A DNA stretch of 64,000 nucleotides from Actinomycetota bacterium (lineage in GTDB: Bacteria > Actinomycetota > Acidimicrobiia > Acidimicrobiales > Ilumatobacteraceae): the NCBI GenBank assembly GCA_026393475.1, contig JAPLAA010000008.1:37689-101688 (forward strand). The letters run 5' to 3'. Shown here one piece after another: positions 8,148-15,249 of the stretch; the first letter of the stretch is position 1, and each line of letters begins with the position of its first letter. The notes below the pieces were generated by a model. That model saw only the letters and a list, made by a program, of their open reading frames with translations. It had not been told where the DNA came from and did no database searches. Both the position numbers and the translations under genes were made by a program.

Positions 8148-8183
8148 CCGGCGCCCGGGAGGTCCTCCCCGACCGGGCGCCGG
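8148..8183 (+). terminator. Strong GC hairpin after the zinc-ribbon gene
   Basis: CCGGCGCCCGG and CCGGGCGCCGG form a perfect 11-bp stem with a 14-nt loop, 8 nt after the stop codon. No U-tract follows, as is common in high-GC actinobacteria. Confidence 0.6.
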
Positions 8184-8184
8184 C

Positions 8185-8232
8185 TCACACGAACTGTTCA
8201 CACGAACTGTTCACCATCGTCCGACGGTGAAC
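8185..8232 (+). promoter_or_regulatory. Direct repeat and palindrome upstream of the HtpX gene
   Basis: Two copies of TCACACGAACTGT (8185-8210) run into an inverted repeat GTTCACC(8209-8215)/GGTGAAC(8226-8232), whose arms extend to 11 bp with one mismatch. The site lies 27 nt before the htpX start, a position suited to an operator; the binding protein is unknown. Confidence 0.4.
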
Positions 8233-8258
8233 ACACCTCCCGAAAGGAACCTGTCCCC

Positions 8259-9119
8259 ATGTTCAAGAACACGATGAAGACCGGGGTGCTGCTCGCATCG
8301 CTCGGCGGCCTCATCGTGGCCGTGGCCACCATGTTGGGCGGCCGAGGTGGCGCCACGATCGGCCTCGTCCTGGCGTTCGTCATGGTCGGCGGCTCGTACT
8401 GGTTCAGCGACAAGCTCGCCCTGAAGTCCGCCCGCGCCCGGGTGATCACCGAAGCCGACCATCCCGAGTTCTACGGCATGGTGCGCTCCCTCGCCGAGCG
8501 CGCCAACCTGCCGATGCCGACGGTGGCGATCGCGCCCAGCGATCAGCCCAACGCGTTCGCCACCGGCCGAGGCCCGAAGAAGGCCGTGGTCTGCGCGACC
8601 GAGGGCCTGCTCACCTCGATGCCCCGTGCCGAGGTCGAGGCCGTGATGGCGCACGAGCTCATGCACGTGAAGCACCGCGACATCCTCATCGGCTCCGTCG
8701 CCGCCGCCATCGCCACCGCGATCAGCTACGTCGCCCAGATGGCGATGTTCGCTTCGATGTTCGGCGGCAACAGCAACGACGAGGACCGTCCCAACCCGAT
8801 CGCCGTCATGGCCATGGCGCTCCTCGCGCCCATGGCGGCGGGCCTCATCCAGATGGCCGTCTCCCGCTCGCGTGAGTTCGAGGCCGACCGTGGTGCCGCC
8901 GAGCTGCTCGGTTCGGGGCGGGAACTGGCGAACGCGCTCGAACGGATCGAGCAGCTGGCCGTCCGGCGGCCGATGGCGGTCGCGCCGGCCCAGGCGCAGA
9001 TGTACATCCACAACCCGCTGGCCGAGGCCCACGGCGGCAAGAACGCCGCCACCATGGCCCGCCTCTTCTCGACCCACCCGGCCACCGAGGAGCGCATCCG
9101 CCGCCTCCGCGGCATGTGA
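8259..9119 (+). CDS. htpX: HtpX-like M48 family membrane metalloprotease
   Basis: The start is ATG 8259, with AAAGGA 10 nt upstream; the track start at 8052 reads through the previous gene. The 286-residue protein begins with two membrane helices (about 6-26 and 29-50), then the zinc motif HELMH (132-136), another hydrophobic pair (about 148-200) and the third ligand in SREFEADR. This is the organisation of HtpX, a membrane-protein quality-control protease active in envelope stress. It is a separate unit downstream of the metal-related genes, with its own upstream palindrome. Confidence 0.88.
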   Translation: MFKNTMKTGVLLASLGGLIVAVATMLGGRGGATIGLVLAFVMVGGSYWFSDKLALKSARARVITEADHPEFYGMVRSLAERANLPMPTVAIAPSDQPNAFATGRGPKKAVVCATEGLLTSMPRAEVEAVMAHELMHVKHRDILIGSVAAAIATAISYVAQMAMFASMFGGNSNDEDRPNPIAVMAMALLAPMAAGLIQMAVSRSREFEADRGAAELLGSGRELANALERIEQLAVRRPMAVAPAQAQMYIHNPLAEAHGGKNAATMARLFSTHPATEERIRRLRGM

Positions 9120-9245
9120 GGTCCCGTTCGGTCGGCCCCACGCCGATCGGACGGAACACCCGGTTCGCACCGCCCACGGCAACGTCGCCGTCGGGCGGTG
9201 CGGCGCGTTTCGGGGCCGATCCGCGAGCGGATCGGTTCCGCTTCC

Positions 9246-9300
9246 GATCAGTTCAGGATCAGTTCAGGATCAGTTCAGGATCAGTTCAGGATCAGTTCAG
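9246..9300. repeat. Five perfect 11-nt tandem repeats (GATCAGTTCAG)
   Basis: Five exact units occupy 9246-9300 between htpX and sufC. On the minus strand each unit holds TGA twice, so the array gives stops in all frames just after sufC, whose own stop is at 9308-9310. The rest of the 9120-9245 gap shows no gene. Confidence 0.85.
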
Positions 9301-9307
9301 GAGCGGA

Positions 9308-10105
9308 TCAGATCGCGAACAGGTCGTCGAGCGAGCCCGGGGCCGAGGCCTCGGGCTCGTCCGCGATGGCGTAGGCCGCGTAGCCGTCACGCTCGAGCTG
9401 GTCGGCCAGCTCGGGACCCCCGGTCGCGACGATACGGCCCTTGACGAGAATGTGGATCACGTCGGCACGCAGCGCTTCGAGCAGCCGGTTGTAGTGGGTG
9501 ATCACGAGCGCCCCGAGACGCTGGCCCTGCGGGCCGTCGTCGTTCGTGAGCGCCTCGACGCGACGGGCGCAGTCGCGCAACGCATCGATGTCGAGGCCGG
9601 AGTCGAGCTCGTCGAGGATCGCGATCCGCGGCTGGAGCACCGCCAGCTGCAGCGTCTCGTTGCGCTTCTTCTCGCCACCGGACAGGTCGACGTTGAGCGC
9701 ACGGTGCAGCAGCTCGGGGGCGAAGCCGATACGGGCCGCCTCGGCCTCGAGGAGCTCGTCGAGGCCGTCGGTGGAGCGGCCGCGGGCGATGAGCGCCTGT
9801 TCCATCACATGGTCGAGCGACACGCCCGGCACCTCGCTCGGGTACTGCATCACGAGGTGCAGGCCGGCCTGGGCGCGCTGCCACGCGGGCAGCGCGAGCA
9901 TGTCGACGCCGTCGAGGGTGACCGAGCCGCCGAGCACCTCGTAGCCGGGCTTGCCCATCACGACCGCCGAGAGCGTGCTCTTGCCGGCGCCGTTCGGGCC
10001 CATCACCACGTGGACCTCGCCGCTCGAGATGGTGAGGTTCACCCCGTGGAGGATCTGCTTGCCCGCGACCGAGGCGCGGAGGTCGGTGATCTGCAGCGTG
10101 CTCAT
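9308..10105 (-). CDS. sufC: Fe-S cluster assembly ATPase SufC
   Basis: The true start is ATG 10105, giving 265 residues; the 386-residue track ORF joins the gene to a shadow of the Rieske gene. Walker A is GPNGAGKST, the signature is LSGGEKKRNE (the KK/R form typical of SufC) and Walker B is AILDELDSGLDID. SufC powers the SufBCD scaffold that builds Fe-S clusters. GGAGGAG lies upstream, and the Rieske gene ends 2 nt before it. It is the last gene of the Suf region and ends beside an 11-nt repeat array. Confidence 0.93.
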   Translation of the reverse strand: MSTLQITDLRASVAGKQILHGVNLTISSGEVHVVMGPNGAGKSTLSAVVMGKPGYEVLGGSVTLDGVDMLALPAWQRAQAGLHLVMQYPSEVPGVSLDHVMEQALIARGRSTDGLDELLEAEAARIGFAPELLHRALNVDLSGGEKKRNETLQLAVLQPRIAILDELDSGLDIDALRDCARRVEALTNDDGPQGQRLGALVITHYNRLLEALRADVIHILVKGRIVATGGPELADQLERDGYAAYAIADEPEASAPGSLDDLFAI

Positions 10106-10106
10106 C

Positions 10107-10505
10107 TCAGGAAGCTCCTCCGGGCGTGTTGGCGGCCGTGTTGGCGGCCTCATCGGCCTCGATGTCGACGACCACGTCGCCGTCGACGTTGCGCACGACG
10201 AACACCGGCACCGGTTGGGTGGCCGGGAAGGTCTGCGGTTCGCCCGTCTCGAGGCTGAACGCGCTGCCGTGCTTCCAGCACTCGATCTCTCGCGAGTCGC
10301 ACAGGATCTCGCCCTCACTGAGCGAGACGTCGGCATGGCTGCACGTGTCGCCGATCGCGTACAGGTCGTCGCCGATGCGCACGACGGCGACCGGACGACC
10401 GCCGACGACGAAGCGCTGGGCCGTGTTCGGCGCGATGTCGTCGAAGCGGCACACGACCGTGCCGACACTGCCGGAGCTGCCGGAGCTGCCCGAGGCGCCG
10501 CTCAT
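10107..10505 (-). CDS. Rieske [2Fe-2S] protein (non-haem iron oxygenase ferredoxin-like)
   Basis: The start ATG overlaps the sufD stop (ATGA), giving 132 residues. A low-complexity N terminus (SGASGSSGSSGS) precedes one Rieske domain with ligands C-x-H (TCSHADVSL) and C-x2-H (IECWKHG). The domain is the NirD/BphF ferredoxin type. A Rieske protein between sufD and sufC is a common actinobacterial arrangement, and a role as electron donor during cluster assembly is inferred. Coupled translation with SufD suggests equimolar need. Confidence 0.88.
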   Translation of the reverse strand: MSGASGSSGSSGSVGTVVCRFDDIAPNTAQRFVVGGRPVAVVRIGDDLYAIGDTCSHADVSLSEGEILCDSREIECWKHGSAFSLETGEPQTFPATQPVPVFVVRNVDGDVVVDIEADEAANTAANTPGGAS

Positions 10506-11647
10506 GACGACTTCCGCTGGAGCTTGGCGCTGACCAGCTCGCGCAGCTGCGCGGCGAGCGGGCCCACGGGGAGCTGTTCGAGCACCTCGTCGAAGAACCC
10601 GAGCACCACCAGGCGCTCGGCGATCTCGGGCGGGATGCCACGACTCTCGAGGTAGAAGCGCTGCTCCTCGTCGATCGGTCCGACCGTGCTGGCGTGGCTG
10701 CACTTCACGTCGTTGGTCTCGATGTCGAGGTTCGGCACGCTCTCGGCCCAGGCGCCCGAGCTGAGCGTGAGGTTGCGGTTGGTCTGGAACGCCTGCGAGC
10801 CCTTGGCGTCGTGGCGGATCTTGATCAACCCCGTGTACACGCTCTTGGCGTGGTCCTGCACGGCCCCCTTGAACAGCAGGTCGCTGTGCGTCTTCGGCGC
10901 GGCGTGGTCCTGCAGGGTGCGGAAGTCGTGCATCTGGTTGGCGTCGGCGTAGTACAGCGCGATCTGACGGGTGCTCGCGCCCTGGCCGGTGACCCGGGCC
11001 TCGGTGCGCACACGGGCGTAGTCGCCGCCGAGAGCCACCGTGGCGAGCAACGTGTTCGAGTCGCGGGCGCCGAACGCCTGCTGGTGCGCGAGGTGCCAGG
11101 TGGACGACCCGAGCATGTTCACACCCAGGTACTTCAGACGTCCCGCTGCCGCGACGTCGACCTCGAGTCGGGGGACGCACAGGGCGACGAGACCGTCGGG
11201 CGAGACGAACTGCTCGACCACGGTGATCTCGCTGTCCTCGGCGGCGTCGATGATGAGTCGCGGGAACACTGCGACGCCTGCGGCGTCGAGACGGTGGGTG
11301 ATCACGACCGGCTGCTCGATCGCTCGGCCACGCGGGACCGAGACGACCACCGCGTCCATGAAGGCCCGGTTCAGCTCGTGGAAGAGGTCGACCGCGTCGG
11401 CGTCGTCGGCACGATCGCCGAGCTCGGCGCCCTGCACCACGTGCACGCCGTCGGGGGCGTCGACCGTGGTGATCGCACGGCCCGGGGTGAACGCCGAGAG
11501 GTCGAGCTCACCGATGCGGCTGTAGCGCCACACCTCCTCCTCGGCGGAGGGGAAGGCGGCGGCAGCAGCGCGCTCGGCAGCGGCGATGCGGCGATCGAGA
11601 TCGGGAGGTGCGGACGCGCGAACGGCGTCGGGGGAGAACGCAGGCAC
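10502..11647 (-). CDS. sufD: Fe-S cluster assembly protein SufD
   Basis: The 381-residue protein shows the SufBD beta-helix core ending with the conserved SKVGPIDEEQ-like segment (STVGPIDEEQRFYLESRGIP) and the C-terminal FFDEVLEQLP region typical of SufD. It pairs with SufB in the SufBC2D scaffold. GTG start at 11647 lies exactly 6 nt after a TAGTAT hexamer, so sufD probably has its own leaderless transcript besides any readthrough from sufB. It overlaps the downstream Rieske gene by 4 nt. Confidence 0.9.
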   Translation of the reverse strand: MPAFSPDAVRASAPPDLDRRIAAAERAAAAAFPSAEEEVWRYSRIGELDLSAFTPGRAITTVDAPDGVHVVQGAELGDRADDADAVDLFHELNRAFMDAVVVSVPRGRAIEQPVVITHRLDAAGVAVFPRLIIDAAEDSEITVVEQFVSPDGLVALCVPRLEVDVAAAGRLKYLGVNMLGSSTWHLAHQQAFGARDSNTLLATVALGGDYARVRTEARVTGQGASTRQIALYYADANQMHDFRTLQDHAAPKTHSDLLFKGAVQDHAKSVYTGLIKIRHDAKGSQAFQTNRNLTLSSGAWAESVPNLDIETNDVKCSHASTVGPIDEEQRFYLESRGIPPEIAERLVVLGFFDEVLEQLPVGPLAAQLRELVSAKLQRKSS

Positions 11648-11653
11648 GGGGAA

Positions 11654-11659
11654 ATACTA
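11654..11659 (-). promoter_or_regulatory. -10 hexamer TAGTAT, leaderless-type, sufD
   Basis: TAGTAT, 6 nt and GTG 11647. The site lies inside an imperfect inverted repeat with GGGGAA/TTCCCC ends (about 11648-11685), a candidate operator. Confidence 0.6.
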
Positions 11660-11719
11660 CTGTCTGGATAGGAGAAATTCCCCAGTCCTCCACCTCGGCG
11701 AGGTGCGATCTCCGACCGC

Positions 11720-11763
11720 GGATCAGTCGCGGATCAGTCGCGGATCAGTCGCGGATCAGTCGC
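11720..11763. repeat. Four 11-nt tandem repeats (GGATCAGTCGC) holding a stop codon
   Basis: Four exact units. The gene-proximal unit contains the TGA stop (11756-11758) of the four-Cys protein gene, and the others repeat TGA every 11 nt, covering all minus-strand frames. Confidence 0.85.
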
Positions 11764-12103
11764 GACGGCGGAAGAAGCGCTTCAGGCCCTTGCGCTGGGC
11801 GGCCAACCGCTCGGCCTCGAGCTCGGCCCGCACCTGGGCGCCGATCGCGTTGAGATGGTCCTCGGCCTCGTCCAACACTGCCGCGGCCGTGCCGTCGTCG
11901 AGGCCGGGCGGCTCCACGGGCGTCTTCGGCGGCACCACGGTGCCGTAGGTCCAGCCGGCATCCATGCGCCGCTCGTACTTCGGACAGTTGTCCGGGCAGC
12001 GCCACGGCGCATCCGGGGCCAGGTCGAGGTTGCACTTCCGGACGGTGTCACCGTTCGGGTACGTGCGGCTCTCGTAGTTCTTGCACTCCTGGCGCATCGG
12101 CAT
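11756..12103 (-). CDS. Conserved small protein with four cysteines, in the Suf region
   Basis: I do not recognise a named family. The 115-residue protein has four cysteines in its first half (ECKNYE, RKCNLD, RCPDNCPKYE) spaced like a metal or Fe-S site, a linker rich in Pro and Gly, and a C-terminal helix ending in basic residues (RKGLKRFFRRRD) that may bind nucleic acid or membrane. Its place between sufD and the metallo-hydrolase gene suggests a link to iron-sulfur biogenesis or sensing. A CAGACT hexamer lies 6 nt before the ATG. Confidence 0.75.
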   Translation of the reverse strand: MPMRQECKNYESRTYPNGDTVRKCNLDLAPDAPWRCPDNCPKYERRMDAGWTYGTVVPPKTPVEPPGLDDGTAAAVLDEAEDHLNAIGAQVRAELEAERLAAQRKGLKRFFRRRD

Positions 12104-12157
12104 CCGCCAAGTCTGCCAAGCGGACCGGGCTCGCGCAGGTCAGAGTTCGGTGAGAAC

Positions 12158-12188
12158 CCGTTCGCCCACATCGGGCTGGGGCGAACGG
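12158..12188 (-). terminator. Hairpin after the metallo-hydrolase gene
   Basis: CCGTTCGCCC and GGGCGAACGG form a perfect 10-bp stem with an 11-nt loop, 6 nt past the stop codon at 12195 on the minus strand. It probably separates this gene from the four-Cys protein gene. Confidence 0.6.
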
Positions 12189-12194
12189 CCGGGG

Positions 12195-12821
12195 TCAGAC
12201 GCCGAGCTCGGCGGCGCGGGCCAGCACGCGCTCGCGCTCGGCACCGATCGTCGTCGAGTCGCCGTGGCCGGTGTGCACGACCGTCTCGTCGGGCAGCCGC
12301 AGCAGGGTGTCGCGGATGCTGCGCAGGATCGTCGGCTCGTCGCTGTAGCTGCGACCGGTGGCACCGGGCCCGCCGCAGAACAGCGTGTCGCCGCTGAACA
12401 GCACACCCGATGCGACGTCGTGGAAGCAGCAGCAACCGGGCGAGTGGCCGGGGGTGTGCAGCACGCCGAGCTCGTGGCCGCCCACGCCGATGACCGCACC
12501 GGGCTCGAGGTCGCGATCGGGCGACTGCCCCGGCCACACGACGTCCCACAGCATGCGGTCGGACGGGTGCAGCACGATCGGGGCATCGACCGCGTCGCGC
12601 AGCGGCACCGCCGCGTTGATGTGGTCGTTGTGGCCGTGGGTGAGCACGATCGAACGCACCCGGCGTCCGTTGACCGCCGCGGTGATCGCGGCCGCATCGT
12701 GGGCTGCGTCGAACACGATCACCTCGCGGTCGTCACCCACCAACCAGATGTTGTTGGTGACCTGCCATTCGCCCCCGTCGAGGGCGAAGATTCCGTCCGT
12801 CGTGACCAGCTCGATCGTCAT
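12195..12821 (-). CDS. MBL-fold metallo-hydrolase (glyoxalase II-like)
   Basis: The 208-residue protein has the metallo-beta-lactamase motif THGHNDH (a THxHxDH variant), then the histidine in LHTPGHSPG, the aspartate in LFSGDTLF and the final histidine in VVHTGHGDST, so both metal sites look complete. The compact, single-domain form resembles glyoxalase II and persulfide dioxygenase relatives. Sitting between sufB and sufD, it might act in sulfur or thiol chemistry, but this is inference. A TAGCGT hexamer 7 nt before the ATG suggests a separate promoter. Confidence 0.85.
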   Translation of the reverse strand: MTIELVTTDGIFALDGGEWQVTNNIWLVGDDREVIVFDAAHDAAAITAAVNGRRVRSIVLTHGHNDHINAAVPLRDAVDAPIVLHPSDRMLWDVVWPGQSPDRDLEPGAVIGVGGHELGVLHTPGHSPGCCCFHDVASGVLFSGDTLFCGGPGATGRSYSDEPTILRSIRDTLLRLPDETVVHTGHGDSTTIGAERERVLARAAELGV

Positions 12822-12828
12822 GCGCGTG

Positions 12829-12834
12829 ACGCTA
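12829..12834 (-). promoter_or_regulatory. -10 hexamer TAGCGT, leaderless-type
   Basis: TAGCGT, 7 nt, then ATG 12821 of the metallo-hydrolase gene on the minus strand. Confidence 0.5.
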
Positions 12835-12857
12835 CCGGGCGACGGCTCAGGAGGCGA

Positions 12858-14258
12858 TCAGCCGACGCTGCCTTCCATCTGCAGCTCGATCAGACGGCTC
12901 CACTCGACGGCGTACTCCATCGGCAGGGTGCGGGTGATCGGCTCGATGAAGCCGTTGACGACCATGCTCATCGCCTGCTCCTGGCTGAGGCCGCGGCTCA
13001 TGAGGTAGAAGAGCTGCTCGTCGGCGATCTTCGACACGGTGGCCTCGTGGCCGATCTGCGCGTCGCGCTCGCCCACCTCCATGTACGGCAGGGTGCGGCT
13101 CTCGCTCTGCTCGTCGAGGATGAGGGCGTCGCACTGCACATGGCTCTTGCAGCCGTATGCACCTTCGTCGACGCGCACCAGGCCGCGGTAGGTGGTGATG
13201 CCACCGTCCTTGCTGATGCTCTTCGAGACGATCTTCGAGGTGGTCTCGGGTGCGGCGTGCACCATCTTGGCGCCGGCGTCCTGGTGCTGGCCGGGGCCCG
13301 CATAGGCGACCGACAGCACCTCGCCCGTGGCCTTCGGGCCGACGAGGTACACCGACGGGTACTTCATGGTGAGCTTCGAGCCGATGTTGCCGTCGATCCA
13401 CTCCATGTGACCGCACTCCTCGACCCGGGCACGCTTGGTGACGAGGTTGTACACGTTCGGCGACCAGTTCTGGATCGTGGTGTAGGTGACGCGAGCATGC
13501 GGCTTGACGACGATCTCGACGACCGCCGAGTGCAGCGAGTCGTTGGTGTACACGGGGGCCGAGCACCCTTCGATGTAGTGCACCTGCGAGCCCTCGTCGG
13601 CGATGATGAGCGTGCGCTCGAACTGGCCGGCGTTCTCGCTGTTGATGCGGAAGTACGCCTGCAGCGGCATCTCGCACTCGACGCCCGGCGGGACGTAGAT
13701 GAACGAGCCACCGCTCCACACGGCGGTGTTCAGCGCGGCGAACTTGTTGTCACCCGCGGGGATGACCGAACCGAAGTACTGCTTCACGAGTTCGGGGTAC
13801 TCGCGCAGCGCCGTGTCCATGTCGCAGAACAGGATCCCCTGCGCCTCGAGGTCTTCACGGTTGCGGTGGAACACCACTTCGCTCTCGTACTGCGCCGTGA
13901 CGCCGGCGAGGTACTTGCGCTCGGCCTCGGGGATGCCGAGCTTCTCGTACGTGGCCTTCATCTGCTCGGGCAGGTCGTCCCACTCGCTGACCTGATCGGT
14001 CGCCGGCTTCAGGTAGTAGAAGATGTCCTGGAAGTCGATGTCGGGCATGTTGGTGGCGAACCACGGTGCCATCGGCTTGCGGTCGAACATGCGCAGGCTG
14101 CGCTGGCGCTGCGCCGTCATCCACTTCGGCTCGCCCTTCCACCACGAGATCTGATCGACGACGTCGGGGTTCAGGCCCTTCTTCGGCGTGAACGCGTACT
14201 CGACGTCGTCACTCCATCCGAGGTTGTACTTGCTGAGGTCGAGGTCGAACGAGGTCAC
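12858..14258 (-). CDS. sufB: Fe-S cluster assembly protein SufB
   Basis: At 466 residues this is full-length SufB. Recognisable segments are the N-terminal [66 protein letters not shown] (containing the conserved Cys used in cluster assembly), and the terminal [20 protein letters not shown]. SufB is the scaffold subunit on which SufC and SufD act. The start is a GTG with AGGGAG upstream, so unlike most neighbours this gene has a leader. It heads the Suf region and is divergent from the gene at 14413. Confidence 0.95.
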   Translation of the reverse strand: MTSFDLDLSKYNLGWSDDVEYAFTPKKGLNPDVVDQISWWKGEPKWMTAQRQRSLRMFDRKPMAPWFATNMPDIDFQDIFYYLKPATDQVSEWDDLPEQMKATYEKLGIPEAERKYLAGVTAQYESEVVFHRNREDLEAQGILFCDMDTALREYPELVKQYFGSVIPAGDNKFAALNTAVWSGGSFIYVPPGVECEMPLQAYFRINSENAGQFERTLIIADEGSQVHYIEGCSAPVYTNDSLHSAVVEIVVKPHARVTYTTIQNWSPNVYNLVTKRARVEECGHMEWIDGNIGSKLTMKYPSVYLVGPKATGEVLSVAYAGPGQHQDAGAKMVHAAPETTSKIVSKSISKDGGITTYRGLVRVDEGAYGCKSHVQCDALILDEQSESRTLPYMEVGERDAQIGHEATVSKIADEQLFYLMSRGLSQEQAMSMVVNGFIEPITRTLPMEYAVEWSRLIELQMEGSVG

Positions 14259-14310
14259 GAGTTGCTCCCTGGGTGTCCGGGTGTGCGAGCGGGGGTGTTC
14301 GCGGTCGGTG

Positions 14311-14344
14311 CCGAATTAGCACTACGGCCATAGTAACAATTCGG
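14311..14344. promoter_or_regulatory. Inverted repeat in the sufB upstream region
   Basis: CCGAATT (14311-14317) and AATTCGG (14338-14344) are perfect 7-bp arms separated by 20 nt in the divergent gap. It is AT-rich against a GC-rich background. A regulator of Fe-S biogenesis (SufR- or Rrf2-type) would be a natural ligand; none is encoded here. Confidence 0.4.
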
Positions 14345-14400
14345 ACGGCCGCGTCCACCCCGGACCTCGAAGCGCACGGCACCGGCCGTCCGATCCGCCA

Positions 14401-14406
14401 TAGCCT
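14401..14406 (+). promoter_or_regulatory. -10 hexamer TAGCCT, leaderless-type
   Basis: TAGCCT, 6 nt, then GTG 14413. This favours GTG 14413 over the GTG at 14407 used in the track. Confidence 0.5.
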
Positions 14407-14412
14407 GTGGCC

Positions 14413-15186
14413 GTGGACCTCGACCGGGACGCCGTCGATCGCGTGCTCCGACGCGCGAGCGAGATGACCGCAGCGCATCCGGGCGTCCCCGGGTCGACGG
14501 GCCGGATGAGCGAGCAGGTGCTGCTCGAGGCCGCCGACGAGGCCGGCCTCGATCTCGACGCCGTGCGGATCTCCCTCGCGATCGAGCGGCTGGGACCGAT
14601 GCCGCCGCCCGTTCGGCTCGACCGCACGGTCGGCCCGCGGCGAGTGGCGGTCGAGCGGATCATGGCGCTCGACGTCGACACGTTGCTCGGCCGCCTCGAC
14701 GACCACCTGCAACGCCGCCACGGGATGCGGCGCGCCCGCAGTGCCGGCGATCGTGGCGAGTGGCGCAAGCGCACCGACGCGATGGCGACCGTGCAGCGAC
14801 TGGCGCGCACCGGGTCGGTCTCGGTCCATCTCCGCAAACTCGGCGGGATCGAGGCGCGCACCAGCGTGGTCGAACCGGGCCGCACCCTCGTCCGGCTCGT
14901 GGCCGACCGCACCCCGCAACGCGCCGAAGCGGTCGCCGGGGCGACGGCGGTCGGCGGCTTCGGTCTCGTCGCGACCGGTGTGATCGCCGTGATCACGACC
15001 CCGGTGGTCGTCGCCGCGGCGCCGGTCGCGCTCGGTGCCGGGTACGCGACCGCGCTCATGGGCCGCAGTCGACACGCCGGCCTCGTCGACGACCTGGAAG
15101 GTCTGCTCGACGATGTCGAGCGCGGCACGCGACCGGTGTCGCTCAGCGACGACGTCCGCCGCGTGCTGCGTCAGCTCAGGTCCTGA
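14413..15186 (+). CDS. Hypothetical protein with C-terminal membrane hairpin
   Basis: I do not recognise the family. The 257-residue protein has a soluble, Arg-rich N-terminal two-thirds beginning with a helical segment (DRDAVDRVLRRASEMTA) that resembles small regulatory helical domains. A hydrophobic stretch of about 45 residues (AVAGATAVGGFGLVATGV... to GAGYATALM) could form two membrane helices. A short charged tail ends the protein. It is divergent from sufB and convergent with the molybdopterin oxidoreductase gene. Nothing in the context assigns a role. Confidence 0.7.
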   Translation: MDLDRDAVDRVLRRASEMTAAHPGVPGSTGRMSEQVLLEAADEAGLDLDAVRISLAIERLGPMPPPVRLDRTVGPRRVAVERIMALDVDTLLGRLDDHLQRRHGMRRARSAGDRGEWRKRTDAMATVQRLARTGSVSVHLRKLGGIEARTSVVEPGRTLVRLVADRTPQRAEAVAGATAVGGFGLVATGVIAVITTPVVVAAAPVALGAGYATALMGRSRHAGLVDDLEGLLDDVERGTRPVSLSDDVRRVLRQLRS

Positions 15187-15201
15187 CGAGCACCATCGAG
15201 T

Positions 15202-15245
15202 GGGCGACCCTCGAGTGACCGTCGGGCGACCGTCGGGCGACCGTC
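15202..15245. repeat. Four 11-nt tandem repeats (GGGCGACCGTC)
   Basis: Units at 15202, 15213, 15224 and 15235 (two exact, two with substitutions) fill the convergent gap. The oxidoreductase stop (15250-15252) lies 5 nt beyond the last unit. Confidence 0.75.
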
Positions 15246-15249
15246 GAGG

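Noticed and set aside
4509-8201. Very long minus-strand ORF of 1230 codons opposite the P-type ATPase
   Set aside because: It is antisense to a gene with all P-type ATPase motifs; its composition is the Arg/Gly/His-rich pattern expected from GC-rich shadow frames and no domain is recognisable.
9308-10468. 386-residue ORF that seems to fuse an N-terminal domain to SufC
   Set aside because: The first 120 residues are a frame shadow of the Rieske gene; SufC has its own ATG at 10105 with a ribosome-binding site.
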